A stretch of 64,000 nt of DNA from Macrococcoides animalis (GCF_047425875.1 NZ_CP179727.1:868001-932000), one strand, 5' to 3'. Positions 1-8,395 are shown, counted from the stretch's first letter. A program made the numbers and translations. The notes: a model not told the origin generated them from the letters alone.

Positions 1-730
1 CTTCAAAGTGACCATAGTTACGATATGTCTTACATTCAATTAATGTTGGACCTTCTCCAGCTTTTGCTCGCTTTACTGCTTCAACCATTACTTCATTTAC
101 AGCAATGACATCTTTACCATCAACGTGATGTCCAGGCATATTATAAGCTGAGGCACGTTCTGCTACTGTTTCTGAGGCAGATGCATATCTATGTGGTGTC
201 GCTTCACCAAATCCGTTATTTTCACATACAAAGATGACAGGTAAATTTAATATTGAGGCAAAGTTTAATCCTTCATGGAATGTCCCCTCGTTTGATGCAC
301 CATCACCAAAGAAACACACTGCAACAGCATCTTGTTTTAATGTTTTAACAGAAAGTCCTGCACCATTAGCTAGTGGGAAACCAGCACCCACAATACCATT
401 CGCTCCTAAAATACCTTTTTCAACTTCGGCAATATGCATTGAACCACCTTTACCTTTGTTCAGTCCATCTTTGCGACCATAAATCTCAGCCATCATCCCT
501 AAAATGTCGCAATCTTTCGCAATTGCATGTCCATGACCACGATGGGTACTTGTAATATAATCTGCATCATTTAATTCTGCACACGCACCGACTGCAACAG
601 CTTCCTCACCTGCATATAAATGTACGAATCCAGGAATCGTCCCCGTTAAAAAGATTCTATGCACTTCATCCTCAAATTCACGAATTTCATTCATTTTACG
701 GTAAATCCATAGCGCTTTTTCTTTTTCCAT
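1..730 (-). CDS. acoA: Thiamine-diphosphate dehydrogenase E1 alpha subunit (acetoin or pyruvate dehydrogenase type), 3' end outside window
   Basis: Reading the minus strand from ATG at 730 gives an uninterrupted frame to the window edge (about 243 residues). It carries the GDG...NN thiamine-diphosphate motif: GDGASNEG near residue 135, then VCENN about 25 residues on, and a GKGGSMH stretch typical of E1 alpha. It lies 17 bp downstream of the E3 gene on the same strand and a GGAGGAAC ribosome-binding site precedes it, so the two are one operon; E1 beta and E2 would be beyond position 1. Family knowledge: E1 alpha pairs with E1 beta to decarboxylate a 2-oxo substrate or cleave acetoin in the cytoplasm. 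A stand-alone E3-E1alpha order and the cre box upstream favour acetoin dehydrogenase over housekeeping PDH. Substrate is inference. Confidence 0.85.
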   Translation of the reverse strand, partial: MEKEKALWIYRKMNEIREFEDEVHRIFLTGTIPGFVHLYAGEEAVAVGACAELNDADYITSTHRGHGHAIAKDCDILGMMAEIYGRKDGLNKGKGGSMHIAEVEKGILGANGIVGAGFPLANGAGLSVKTLKQDAVAVCFFGDGASNEGTFHEGLNFASILNLPVIFVCENNGFGEATPHRYASASETVAERASAYNMPGHHVDGKDVIAVNEVMVEAVKRAKAGEGPTLIECKTYRNYGHFE

Positions 731-747
731 TGTTAGTTCCTCCCTTA

Positions 748-2106
748 TTATGATTGATGAATGCTTAATCCAAAGAAATCTTCAGCACTTTCTCCAATTG
801 ATTCTGATACGGTTGGATGCGCAAATATTTGATGTGATAATTCATCCATTGTTCCTTCTGAATTTTTTACTGCTAAAATCGTACTGATTAGCTCTGTTGC
901 ATGTGCTCCACAAATAACTGCACCTAAGATTTCTCCATATTTCTTATCACTAATTATTTTTACAAATCCTGATGCATCTCCATATGCGATTGCTTTACCA
1001 TTGCCAGCAAGATTGTACATAGTTACTTTCACGTCATAATCTATTTTAGCTTCCTCTTCACTTAATCCAAAAGAAGCAATCTCAGGAGTTGTGTATACGC
1101 AACGTGGTATTTTAGTTTGATCGAGCTTGCGAGGGTTATTTTTAGCAATATGGTCTGCAGCTACAAATCCTTCATGACTTGCAGCATGCGCTAATTGATA
1201 ACCAGGAATGATATCTCCAATTGCATAAATATGATTTTGTGATGTTTGCATATAATCGTTCACTTCAATGAACTTTTTATTTTCAGTGAGTTTGATACCT
1301 AAGTTATTCGCTAATTCTAAATTTGTATTACGTCCTGTGGCGATGAGTAATTTTTCAAATTGAATTGTTTCCTTATCAACTTTAATTTTGTTTTTTTCTA
1401 TGTTTGAAATCTTGGCTTTTGTGATAATTGTAATACCTTCTTGTTCTAGGTGCTTTTCTACTAATTGACGTGCAGTTTTATCTTCAGTCATTAAAATGTC
1501 ATCTGCGACTTCTATAAGTGTCACTTTCGTTCCAAGTGGTGCGAATGCTTGTGCCATTTCAACACCAATCACGCCACCACCTACGATGACGAGTGATTTC
1601 GGTAAAGACTCCCACGTGAAGATTGAATCCGTTGTATCAAATTCAACTTTTTCTAATCCTTGAATTGGTGGAATAAAAGGCTGTGATCCAGTTGCTAAAA
1701 TAATGTTTTCAGCCGAAATTTTATTTCTCCCATATGCAATATCATGATTTTTAATCTCAGTTACAAAATCACTAATAACTTCCACACCATTCTTCTTTAG
1801 TAAATATCCAACTCCATTGACAAGTTGTGAAACAACATTGTCTTTGTAATCTTTCACTTTCGAGTAATCTAACTGCACATTTTTTGTGGTGATTCCAAAC
1901 TTCTCTGCTTCTTTGATTGTCGACATGACTTCTGAAATTCTGAGCATTGCTTTAGAAGGAATACAACCAACGTTTAGACAAGTCCCACCTAAACTTTTCC
2001 CTTCAAATAAAACAACTTTCTTACCATACTGCGCTAATCTTATCGCAGTGACGTAACCACCCGGACCACCACCTATGACAGCAACATCGTAATTATATTT
2101 CAACAT
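748..2106 (-). CDS. acoL: Dihydrolipoyl dehydrogenase (E3) of the acetoin/pyruvate dehydrogenase operon
   Basis: Flavoprotein disulfide reductase of about 452 residues. The N-terminal FAD-binding motif GGGPGGYVTA is followed by the redox-active disulfide GGTCLNVGCIPSK, then an NAD-binding GGGVIGVEMA in the middle. The C-terminal dimerisation domain ends with the His-Pro of FAHPTVSE, the catalytic base. It reoxidises dihydrolipoamide on E2 using NAD+. Start: GAGGTG lies directly before two adjacent ATGs (2109 and 2106) and a TTG (2103); spacing favours 2106 or 2103, and the longer upstream frame to 2136 lacks a ribosome-binding site. First gene of the operon, 17 bp before E1 alpha, with a perfect CcpA operator at 2149-2162, so carbon catabolite repression is expected. 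Confidence 0.9.
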   Translation of the reverse strand: MLKYNYDVAVIGGGPGGYVTAIRLAQYGKKVVLFEGKSLGGTCLNVGCIPSKAMLRISEVMSTIKEAEKFGITTKNVQLDYSKVKDYKDNVVSQLVNGVGYLLKKNGVEVISDFVTEIKNHDIAYGRNKISAENIILATGSQPFIPPIQGLEKVEFDTTDSIFTWESLPKSLVIVGGGVIGVEMAQAFAPLGTKVTLIEVADDILMTEDKTARQLVEKHLEQEGITIITKAKISNIEKNKIKVDKETIQFEKLLIATGRNTNLELANNLGIKLTENKKFIEVNDYMQTSQNHIYAIGDIIPGYQLAHAASHEGFVAADHIAKNNPRKLDQTKIPRCVYTTPEIASFGLSEEEAKIDYDVKVTMYNLAGNGKAIAYGDASGFVKIISDKKYGEILGAVICGAHATELISTILAVKNSEGTMDELSHQIFAHPTVSESIGESAEDFFGLSIHQS

Positions 2107-2148
2107 CATCACCTCTTTCTCAATTAACAAGTTCATTGTAACGCTAAT

Positions 2149-2162
2149 TGTAAGCGTTTACA
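2149..2162. promoter_or_regulatory. cre box (CcpA operator) upstream of the dehydrogenase operon
   Basis: TGTAAGCGTTTACA matches the cre consensus TGWAANCGNTNWCA at every position and is itself almost a perfect palindrome. It sits about 40 bp upstream of the acoL start codon, overlapping or just downstream of where the promoter should be, which is the position for repression. Acetoin catabolism is a classic CcpA-repressed pathway in Bacillales. Confidence 0.85.
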
Positions 2163-2443
2163 AATTATTTGTCAGAATATTTTTTAACTATTTTGTGACA
2201 CCTATTTCACATGATTTCATACTTATTTTTGTAAATAATGTGTTATTTCACAACATTACAGTCATTTTCAAATTTTAATTTATTTATCGTATTTAGCTAA
2301 TTAAAACTGATAATCCCGATTAATAAAGTATTTTTTCATAATTTTCTCTATCTTTTTTTAGATAAGATATCTTTAAATATTGTGAAATTTTGCACCCTAA
2401 AAGACCTTGTGAAAACGATATAGCAATGTGATATTTCTTACAT
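2163..2443. promoter_or_regulatory. Long AT-rich upstream region of acoL with several TTGTGA/TCACAA half-sites
   Basis: This stretch holds no convincing ORF. It contains TTGTGACACCTATTTCACA (2193-2211), TTCACAA (2247-2253), TTGTGAAATTTTGCACCC (2380-2397) and TTGTGAA (2407-2413). These resemble half-sites of the redox repressor Rex (consensus TTGTGAAWWWWTTCACAA); the 2380 copy matches 15 of 18 positions. The elements are plausible control sites for the NADH-producing acetoin dehydrogenase, but AT-rich DNA produces partial matches easily, so this is a weak regulatory call. Confidence 0.3.
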
Positions 2444-2485
2444 AAAAAAAATAAAAAGCGGAACAAATAAATTTGTCCCACTTTT
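2444..2485 (-). terminator. Intrinsic terminator of the ars operon
   Basis: Arms AAAAGCGGAACAAA (2454-2467) and TTTGTCCCACTTTT (2472-2485) pair with wobble and mismatch. On the minus strand the stem is followed by a T-rich run, just beyond the stop codon of the HhH gene at 2497. Confidence 0.6.
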
Positions 2486-2496
2486 CATCTATCAAT

Positions 2497-2685
2497 TTAT
2501 TCTTCATTCTTAAATTTCATACCATGCGCATCCATTTCTTTTCTTAAGATTCGAATACTCTTTGGTCCGAATCCATGTAAGGCAAGAAGTTCCTCTTCAC
2601 TATATTTCATAATGTCTTCTAGTGACTTCACATTTATGCTAGTAAGTGCACGCATCGCAGGTTGACTGATTTTTGGCAATTCCAT
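2497..2685 (-). CDS. Small helix-hairpin-helix (RNA polymerase alpha C-terminal-like) DNA-binding protein
   Basis: A 62-residue protein. LHGFGPKSIRILRKEM (about residues 36-51) is a helix-hairpin-helix as in the RNA polymerase alpha C-terminal domain, preceded by the short LPKISQPAMRALTS helix common to these stand-alone domains. It begins 2 bp after the arsC stop, and its ribosome-binding site AGGTGAG lies within the last arsC codons, so it is translated from the ars transcript. Stand-alone proteins of this kind are annotated as DNA-binding proteins of unknown function; a role in arsenic resistance is suggested only by the operon. Confidence 0.75.
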   Translation of the reverse strand: MELPKISQPAMRALTSINVKSLEDIMKYSEEELLALHGFGPKSIRILRKEMDAHGMKFKNEE

Positions 2686-2687
2686 AC

Positions 2688-3086
2688 TTACTCACCTGTT
2701 TCAGCGAAACGTTTTATACGCGCACCAATTTCATCACGTACACGTTGAAATACTGGCCAATCTTGTCCTGCTGGATCTTCAAACCCCCAATGTTCAGAAC
2801 GAACATGTTTAGGTGTGACTGGACACACATCTTTCGCATGGTCACATAATGTAACAACTAAATCTGCATTGTTTAAAATGTCTTTATCAATTAAATCTGA
2901 TGTATGATTAGAAATATCTATGCCCACTTCATTCATAGCTTCAATTGCTTTTGGATTCACACCATGTGTTTCAATCCCAGCTGAATAGACATTCCAGTCT
3001 GGTAAATATTTTTTACCAAACCCTTCAGCGATTTGTGAACGACAAGAGTTCCCTGTACATAAGAAATAGATTGTTTTTTTAGTCAT
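2688..3086 (-). CDS. arsC: Arsenate reductase, thioredoxin-coupled
   Basis: 132 residues, the usual length for the plasmid pI258-type enzyme. The low-molecular-weight phosphatase-like loop CTGNSCRS carries the nucleophilic cysteine, and CDHAKDVCP near residues 81-89 carries the two resolving cysteines that relay the disulfide to thioredoxin. It reduces arsenate to arsenite in the cytoplasm for export by the upstream ArsB. Start chosen at ATG 3086 because AAAGGAG lies 7 bp upstream and because it clears the arsB stop by 13 bp; the longer frame to 3107 overlaps arsB and has no ribosome-binding site. Confidence 0.95.
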   Translation of the reverse strand: MTKKTIYFLCTGNSCRSQIAEGFGKKYLPDWNVYSAGIETHGVNPKAIEAMNEVGIDISNHTSDLIDKDILNNADLVVTLCDHAKDVCPVTPKHVRSEHWGFEDPAGQDWPVFQRVRDEIGARIKRFAETGE

Positions 3087-3099
3087 TATTATTCTCCTT

Positions 3100-4395
3100 T
3101 TATCCAAATAGTATCATTGATACATATAATCCAACTAACGTTGCAAACAACACCGGAATTGTAATGACAATACCTGTCTTAAAGTAAGTACCCCATGATA
3201 TCTTAACGCCTTTACCACTTAATACATGTAACCATAAAAGTGTTGCAAGACTTCCGATTGGTGTAATCTTTGGACCTAAGTCACATCCAATAACGTTCGC
3301 ATATACTAATGCATCTTGAATCATACCTGTCGCTGCACTTTGTTTAATAGCAATTGAATCAATTAATACTGTTGGCATGTTATTCATGACAGACGATAAT
3401 ATCGCTGATAAGAAACCCATCCCCATTATTGTTCCAAATAAATTCATTTGTGTAATGTTGTCAATCACACCTGCAAGTAAACTTGTTAATCCCACATTTT
3501 TTAGTCCATAAACTACAACATACATGCCAATCGAGAAAAATACAATCGCCCATGGTGCGCCTTTTACTACTTTACCCGTATTTACGGCAGGACTATGTCT
3601 AGCAAACATAATGAATATAAATGCGATGACCATAGCTACAATACTTACTGGAAAATTAATAAAATCGCTGATTAAGTAACCAACTAACAGAATCGCTAAT
3701 ACAAGCCAAGACATTTTAAATAACTTCATATCTTTAATTGCTGATTTCGGTTCACGTAACGTACTCGCATCATACGACTTCGGAACATTACGCTTAAAGT
3801 ATAACCAAAGTACTGTAATACTCGCAATTAAACTGAATATGTTCGGAATGAACATGTGTTTAGCGTATTCCATAAATGAAATATTAAAATAATCTGCAGA
3901 AACGATATTGACTAAGTTACTCACAACAAGCGGTAAACTGGTTGTATCTGCAATAAATCCTGATGCAATGATAAAAGGAAAGACCATCTTCTCATTAAAG
4001 TTTAAGTTACGTACCATCGCTAACACAATTGGTGTTAATATGAGTGCTGCACCGTCATTTGCAAAAAATGCTGCTACAATTGCCCCTAAAATACATACGT
4101 AGACAAACATCTTGAATGAATTTCCTTTAGCAAGATGCGTCATGTGTAATGCTGCCCATTCAAAGAATCCTATTTCGTCTAATATAAGAGAAATTAATAT
4201 GACTGCAATAAATGTAAATGTTGCGTTCCACACGATATTTGTTACATCTATAACATCATTAAAATCAACGACACCAAAGATTAATGCTAAAATAGCTCCT
4301 CCTACAGCTGAGTAACCAATTGATAAGTTCTTCGGCTGCCAGATGACTAATGTTAATGTAATTAAAAATATTGCGATTGCAATGCCTGTTATCAT
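3100..4395 (-). CDS. arsB: Arsenite efflux pump
   Basis: 431-residue polytopic membrane protein with about 12 hydrophobic helices. It opens with the WQPKNLSIGYSA segment, and it has the FFANDGAALILTPI and MNNMPTVLIDSIAI motifs of the ArsB family. It exports arsenite across the cytoplasmic membrane using the proton gradient. No arsA ATPase gene is present here. It lies between arsR and arsC on the same strand; a 130-bp gap separates it from arsR, wider than usual for this operon, and that gap holds no convincing gene. Ribosome-binding site AAGAGGTAG precedes the ATG. Confidence 0.93.
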   Translation of the reverse strand: MITGIAIAIFLITLTLVIWQPKNLSIGYSAVGGAILALIFGVVDFNDVIDVTNIVWNATFTFIAVILISLILDEIGFFEWAALHMTHLAKGNSFKMFVYVCILGAIVAAFFANDGAALILTPIVLAMVRNLNFNEKMVFPFIIASGFIADTTSLPLVVSNLVNIVSADYFNISFMEYAKHMFIPNIFSLIASITVLWLYFKRNVPKSYDASTLREPKSAIKDMKLFKMSWLVLAILLVGYLISDFINFPVSIVAMVIAFIFIMFARHSPAVNTGKVVKGAPWAIVFFSIGMYVVVYGLKNVGLTSLLAGVIDNITQMNLFGTIMGMGFLSAILSSVMNNMPTVLIDSIAIKQSAATGMIQDALVYANVIGCDLGPKITPIGSLATLLWLHVLSGKGVKISWGTYFKTGIVITIPVLFATLVGLYVSMILFG

Positions 4396-4525
4396 AGTGC
4401 TGCTACCTCTTCTATAAATACATCATACGGTTGTATTGCTACAAACGATTGATGCTTGATTAAATGTATTAATTTCATTTCTTCCTGCTTGAATCTTACT
4501 GTTAAACATATCATCAGTCCCATGA

Positions 4526-4834
4526 TTAGCACTTCTTTTTTGTTTTGCACACACAATTTTGATGGGGGACAAAGATTTGATTTTGTAGTTTGACAATTTG
4601 TTCAATGACTTCTAAGTTATTGGCGTACATGACGTTCGTTCCCTCTTTCCAACTTGTAACGATACCACTTTGTTTCAACTGCTTCATGTGATGTGATAAT
4701 GTCGGTTGAGAGAATTCAAAGTGTTCTAATATATCACATGCACATAATGGGCGACAACTGAGTAAATCTACAATCTCTAACCTATTTTTGTCTGACAATA
4801 CTTTCAGCAACTTTGCTATATATTCATAATCCAT
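4526..4834 (-). CDS. arsR: Arsenic-responsive repressor, ArsR/SmtB family
   Basis: 102-residue winged-helix protein. The metalloid-binding CAC in RPLCACDILEHF corresponds to the ELCVCDL motif of the alpha-3 helix, followed by the recognition helix SQPTLSHHMKQLKQSG. The C-terminus adds another cysteine-rich tail, NCVCKTKKKC, that could donate further ligands. Ribosome-binding site AAAGAGGTG fits ATG at 4834. First gene of the arsRBC-HhH operon and preceded by two perfect inverted repeats (4849-4868, 4888-4911). Family knowledge: it binds the operator as a dimer and is released by As(III) or Sb(III). Confidence 0.93.
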   Translation of the reverse strand: MDYEYIAKLLKVLSDKNRLEIVDLLSCRPLCACDILEHFEFSQPTLSHHMKQLKQSGIVTSWKEGTNVMYANNLEVIEQIVKLQNQIFVPHQNCVCKTKKKC

Positions 4835-4848
4835 AACTTCACCTCTTT

Positions 4849-4868
4849 ATATAGATGGTCATCTATAT
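4849..4868. promoter_or_regulatory. Proximal ArsR operator palindrome
   Basis: ATATAGATG-GT-CATCTATAT is a perfect 9-bp inverted repeat 15 bp before the arsR start. Its half-site ATATAGA is shared with the second palindrome at 4888-4911, so both are probably bound by ArsR dimers. Confidence 0.75.
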
Positions 4869-4887
4869 TTCTTGTTTAGTATACATT

Positions 4888-4911
4888 GAATATAGACGTT
4901 TGTCTATATTC
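4888..4911. promoter_or_regulatory. Distal ArsR operator palindrome
   Basis: GAATATAGAC-GTTT-GTCTATATTC is a perfect 10-bp inverted repeat with a 4-bp spacer. Its centre is 41 bp from that of the proximal palindrome, close to four helical turns, so two dimers could bind the same face. It probably overlaps the ars promoter. Confidence 0.75.
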
Positions 4912-4941
4912 ATATCAAAAAAAGATCATAATAATATGATC

Positions 4942-5538
4942 TTAATCTATGAACCCTAATTCTTTGGCCATTTTCCAGGCAAGCACCCTATTGTCAGCAC
5001 CCAATTTTTCAAGAATAATACTTGTATAGTTTCTAACTGTACCGTCACTCAAAAAGAGTTTATGACTGATTTCCTTACTTGTTAAACCATCACCAATTAA
5101 CGATAATATTTCTTGCTCTTTACCCGATAAAGGATTTTTAGTTAGCATCATTGGCATCAATTCAGGACTATATTCTTTTCTTCCGTTCATTACTAAAGCA
5201 ATTGTTTCTATTAAATCGTCTACAGAACGTTCTTTAAGTACATATGCATCCACATCTAAATTAATTGCACGTTCGAAATATCCTGGTCTTTTAAATGTTG
5301 TCACGATAATAACTTTCACGTCTAATGTTTGCTCACGAATGTATGATAAGACTTCTAATCCACTCTTCTCTGGCATCTCAATATCAAGTAAAGCTACATC
5401 AAAGGTATTATCTATCATTTCAATCGCTTCTGTACCATTCGAAACACTGATGATTTCATCAAACGAACCACTTATCATTAATAACTTCTTCATCGCTTCG
5501 CGTAACATACTCTGATCTTCTGCATGGAGTAACTTCAT
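4942..5538 (-). CDS. NarL/LuxR-family response regulator of an ABC-transporter-linked two-component system
   Basis: 198 residues. The receiver domain has acidic residues in HAEDQ, the phosphoacceptor Asp in ALLDIEMPEKSG, a Thr in VTTFKR and a Lys in LKERS. The C-terminal LuxR helix-turn-helix starts at about residue 135: LSGKEQEILSLIGDGLTSKE, then the recognition helix with GTVRNYTS. Overlaps the kinase stop/start by 1 bp. Gene order ABC ATPase, permease, kinase, regulator matches B. subtilis yvfRSTU and a staphylococcal equivalent; the regulator is DesR-like. Likely autoregulates from the repeats near 8266-8296. Confidence 0.9.
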   Translation of the reverse strand: MKLLHAEDQSMLREAMKKLLMISGSFDEIISVSNGTEAIEMIDNTFDVALLDIEMPEKSGLEVLSYIREQTLDVKVIIVTTFKRPGYFERAINLDVDAYVLKERSVDDLIETIALVMNGRKEYSPELMPMMLTKNPLSGKEQEILSLIGDGLTSKEISHKLFLSDGTVRNYTSIILEKLGADNRVLAWKMAKELGFID

Positions 5539-6605
5539 TACTTCACCTCTATTGTGATGTATACACCTAACCCTGATTTCAAATCTTCTGTTGTTATTGT
5601 CCCACCCATTGCTGCAACTCGCGTTTCAACGCTTTTCAAAATAACATTCCCTGGTAATCCTCGGCCATTATCTTCTATTATCAAATTAAGTGACTCATCT
5701 ATTTGATTTACTGATAACAAGACTTTAGTCGCGTTACTATGTTTTACGACGTTATTGATTAACTCTTTTATCAACATACTGATTTCATGTTGTTGTAATT
5801 CTCCAACGTGTTTATAATTCACATGACGTTCAAACTCAATACCGGCGTCAGTTAATATTTTTCCAACATGCGTTACTTCATCATCAATCGTTGTTGATTT
5901 AATATCATTAATAATACTCCTCACTTTATATAAAGAAGTTTGCGACAACATCTGAATTTCTTTCAATTCATCTTGCGCCATTTCAGGATATTGGTCCATC
6001 AATTTCATTGCGAGTTCTGACTTAATTGCAAGCGTACTAAACACTTGTCCAAGTGAATCATGTAGGTCTTGAGAAATACGATTACGTTCTATTTGTGATG
6101 ATAGTAATGCGAGTTTCTCATTCTTTATATTCATTTCATATTGTTTACGAGATTGCTCTGCAAAGTAATCCATCGAGAACATCATCATAATGATGAATAG
6201 AAAGTGTGGCATTAATTCAATTCCTAAGTTCATATCTTTCATGATAATGACTAAATAATTTGCTACAAATGTAATCAACATTATCTGACCATAAGCTGAT
6301 TTCACTGTCTTCCCTAACGCATAGGGCACATATGAAATTGGAAACAAATAAAATAATATATTACCAACATTACAGAAATGAATAAAAAATGTGATAGATA
6401 CAATTACAATGCAAAATGCCGAAAATACATATTTATTCTTATTTTTATTCATCATGTATATTGCAGAACATGCATATAGCGTAATAACGATTAACTTCAA
6501 AAATTTCCATTCAAATTGTTGTGTTGCTAACATATTAGATATTGGAAATATCAAAAAGATTAGTGAAGTTCCATATTGTAATAAATTAATATGACGCCAT
6601 TTCAT
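5538..6605 (-). CDS. DesK-like sensor histidine kinase (HisKA_3 type)
   Basis: 355 residues. About five hydrophobic helices fill residues 10-150, followed by the dimerisation/phosphoacceptor helix ERNRISQDLHDSLGQV, where His of LHD is phosphorylated. A short HATPase_c domain follows, with an N-box (ELINNVVKHS) and a G1 box (IEDNGRGLP). No extracellular sensor domain is visible, so sensing is probably through the membrane helices. Abuts the permease gene (stop at 6606) and overlaps the response regulator, indicating translational coupling. Confidence 0.9.
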   Translation of the reverse strand: MKWRHINLLQYGTSLIFLIFPISNMLATQQFEWKFLKLIVITLYACSAIYMMNKNKNKYVFSAFCIVIVSITFFIHFCNVGNILFYLFPISYVPYALGKTVKSAYGQIMLITFVANYLVIIMKDMNLGIELMPHFLFIIMMMFSMDYFAEQSRKQYEMNIKNEKLALLSSQIERNRISQDLHDSLGQVFSTLAIKSELAMKLMDQYPEMAQDELKEIQMLSQTSLYKVRSIINDIKSTTIDDEVTHVGKILTDAGIEFERHVNYKHVGELQQHEISMLIKELINNVVKHSNATKVLLSVNQIDESLNLIIEDNGRGLPGNVILKSVETRVAAMGGTITTEDLKSGLGVYITIEVK

Positions 6606-7343
6606 TTAAATCACTTCCGATCTCCTTCTCATCCATACACTTACTATTATAAAGATGACAGCATAGATAAGTAAAATACCAATCGATTCCCATGGATAAG
6701 TATCTTCGAATTGTCCTGCTGCAATATTTTTAAAATTATACGTTGGCGTCATTTTCGCAATCGGTTGTAACCACTCAGGGAAAGTTACGACCGGGAACCA
6801 AAGACCTCCGAGCATTGCTAAACCTAAATATAATATATTACCTAATGTGCTGACTTTCTGAGCATCTTTAAATTGTGATAATAATATGCCAAGCGTTAAG
6901 AAAATAATACCACCAAACAACAATCCAAAGAAGCTAATCACCCATTCTTGTGCACTCATATTCACACCTTTCACGAAGTGACCGACTAAAAATACTATGA
7001 CAATAGAAATCATAAACATGATAACAATCTTTATCACTTTGCATAAGTAATAAATAATTGGGTTGAGTGGTGTTCTAAATAAAGAACGACTCCAACCATT
7101 ATTCTTATCGTTAATCATTTCTACAGGGAACGTAAATATCGCAAAGCTTGTTAAACTAAATGTTGTCATTGATAGCATATAGTCACGAATATAAAATGCT
7201 AACTGTTCTGGTTTTGGTGTCTTCATTAAAGCTGCAAATACTAAAAAGAAAATGACAGGTAACAGTACCGACATAATAAACACACTTTTACGTTGACTCA
7301 TATCAATCATCTCATACTTCAACATCGCATTAAACTGTTTCAT
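6606..7343 (-). CDS. ABC-2 type transporter permease
   Basis: 245 residues with six hydrophobic helices, in the ABC-2 layout: a cytoplasmic N-terminus, a first helix at about 22-40, then pairs of helices with PVEMINDKNNGWSRSLFRTPL between helices 2 and 3. Its start overlaps the end of the ATPase gene by 14 bp. Family knowledge: such pairs export peptides, drugs or lipids. The substrate cannot be read from the sequence. Confidence 0.88.
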   Translation of the reverse strand: MKQFNAMLKYEMIDMSQRKSVFIMSVLLPVIFFLVFAALMKTPKPEQLAFYIRDYMLSMTTFSLTSFAIFTFPVEMINDKNNGWSRSLFRTPLNPIIYYLCKVIKIVIMFMISIVIVFLVGHFVKGVNMSAQEWVISFFGLLFGGIIFLTLGILLSQFKDAQKVSTLGNILYLGLAMLGGLWFPVVTFPEWLQPIAKMTPTYNFKNIAAGQFEDTYPWESIGILLIYAVIFIIVSVWMRRRSEVI

Positions 7344-8205
7344 GACGCTCCTCCTCTACAACTTTAAAGACACGGTCTAATAATGATTCGTTCGTGATTT
7401 CAACATGCTCAAAACTAATATGATAATGCATCAAAACTTTAATGACTGCATCCACTTTAGATGTATGAATGACAATGTAATCACCGTCTAATTTTGAATG
7501 AGCAATGTCGTTGAGTTCTTTCATTACTACATCATATTTCCTAGGTAATACAATTTGCTTTTGGCTAGATTCTTCACGCAGTGCACGTGGTGTTGAATCA
7601 CGAACAACTTCACCTTGATGCAGTACAACAATACGATCTGACAAACTCTCAACCTCTTCAATATAATGTGAAGTAAATAATATCGTCTTACCCTCTGACT
7701 TCAATTGTTTAATCAACTCATAGAAACGTTTACGTGTTGTTGTATCCATACCAACAGTTGGTTCATCTAAAATGATAAACTCAGGACGACCTATTAATGT
7801 AAGTGCTACGTCTAATATACGCTTCTGACCACCAGATACTTTATCTGCTTCCGTGTTCAAAACCGAATCATCAAAACGTGTAATTGTTTTAATTTCATCC
7901 ATCGTTAATGCGTTTGGATATAAGTTTTGGAACAATTCAATGATTTGTCGTACTTTCATGTTTGGTGTGAAATAAGTGTGTTGATACAAGACACTCGTTT
8001 TATTATGATCTAGAACCAGAGACTGACCTTCAATTGTCCCTGCTGTCATCTTTTTATTACCTAACATACAATCGATTAAAGTCGACTTCCCTGCACCGTT
8101 CGGACCAACAAGAGCCATCGCGTCACCTTTGTTAATCGTTAAATTAATATCTTTTAGAATGTGCTTCTTACCAATATCTTTATTTAAGTTTGTAATTGAA
8201 ATCAT
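7330..8205 (-). CDS. ABC transporter ATP-binding protein
   Basis: 291 residues from ATG 8205, which follows GGAGGGTGATTCTC; the longer frame to 8286 runs into the promoter repeats and lacks a ribosome-binding site. Walker A GPNGAGKST, signature VSGGQKR (slightly divergent), Walker B FIILDEPTVGMD, and the switch His in TSHYIEEV. The C-terminal 80 residues are a domain of the type seen in drug and bacteriocin exporters. First gene of the four-gene ABC/two-component operon. Confidence 0.92.
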   Translation of the reverse strand: MISITNLNKDIGKKHILKDINLTINKGDAMALVGPNGAGKSTLIDCMLGNKKMTAGTIEGQSLVLDHNKTSVLYQHTYFTPNMKVRQIIELFQNLYPNALTMDEIKTITRFDDSVLNTEADKVSGGQKRILDVALTLIGRPEFIILDEPTVGMDTTTRKRFYELIKQLKSEGKTILFTSHYIEEVESLSDRIVVLHQGEVVRDSTPRALREESSQKQIVLPRKYDVVMKELNDIAHSKLDGDYIVIHTSKVDAVIKVLMHYHISFEHVEITNESLLDRVFKVVEEERHETV

Positions 8206-8265
8206 GAGAATCACCCTCCTTACCTTTATTAAACAATAAAGTAGGTAAAATGATAATTCACATAC

Positions 8266-8296
8266 GTCATGAGTTTGATGTGACATTTGTCATGAG
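8266..8296. promoter_or_regulatory. Paired GTCATGAG repeats upstream of the ABC/two-component operon
   Basis: GTCATGAG occurs at 8266-8273 and 8289-8296, 23 bp apart, and a perfect TGACA-TT-TGTCA inverted repeat sits at 8281-8292. They lie 60-90 bp upstream of the ATPase start, where an activated response regulator dimer would bind near the -35 region. Assignment to the adjacent NarL-type regulator is inference. Confidence 0.45.
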
Positions 8297-8395
8297 GATA
8301 GATGGAGGGATTGGTAGAGGAAATGTCGTACTCAATGCCGGTATTTTGTCGGATTATTTTTTCACATCATATCAAATCCCCTTCATTTTTGGCCG

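Noticed and set aside
234..555. Two short plus-strand frames of 60-82 codons
   Set aside because: They lie antisense inside the E1 alpha gene, which is fully open on the minus strand and has TPP motifs; no ribosome-binding site.
2191..2213. TTGTGACACCTATTTCACA as a CRP-type or Rex operator
   Set aside because: Half-site spacing is 7 or 8 bp instead of the 6 bp expected for either family, so it is only listed as a half-site cluster.
4423..4605. A 60-codon minus-strand frame overlapping the 3' end of arsR
   Set aside because: Partly overlaps arsR in another frame, has no motif or ribosome-binding site; treated as chance.
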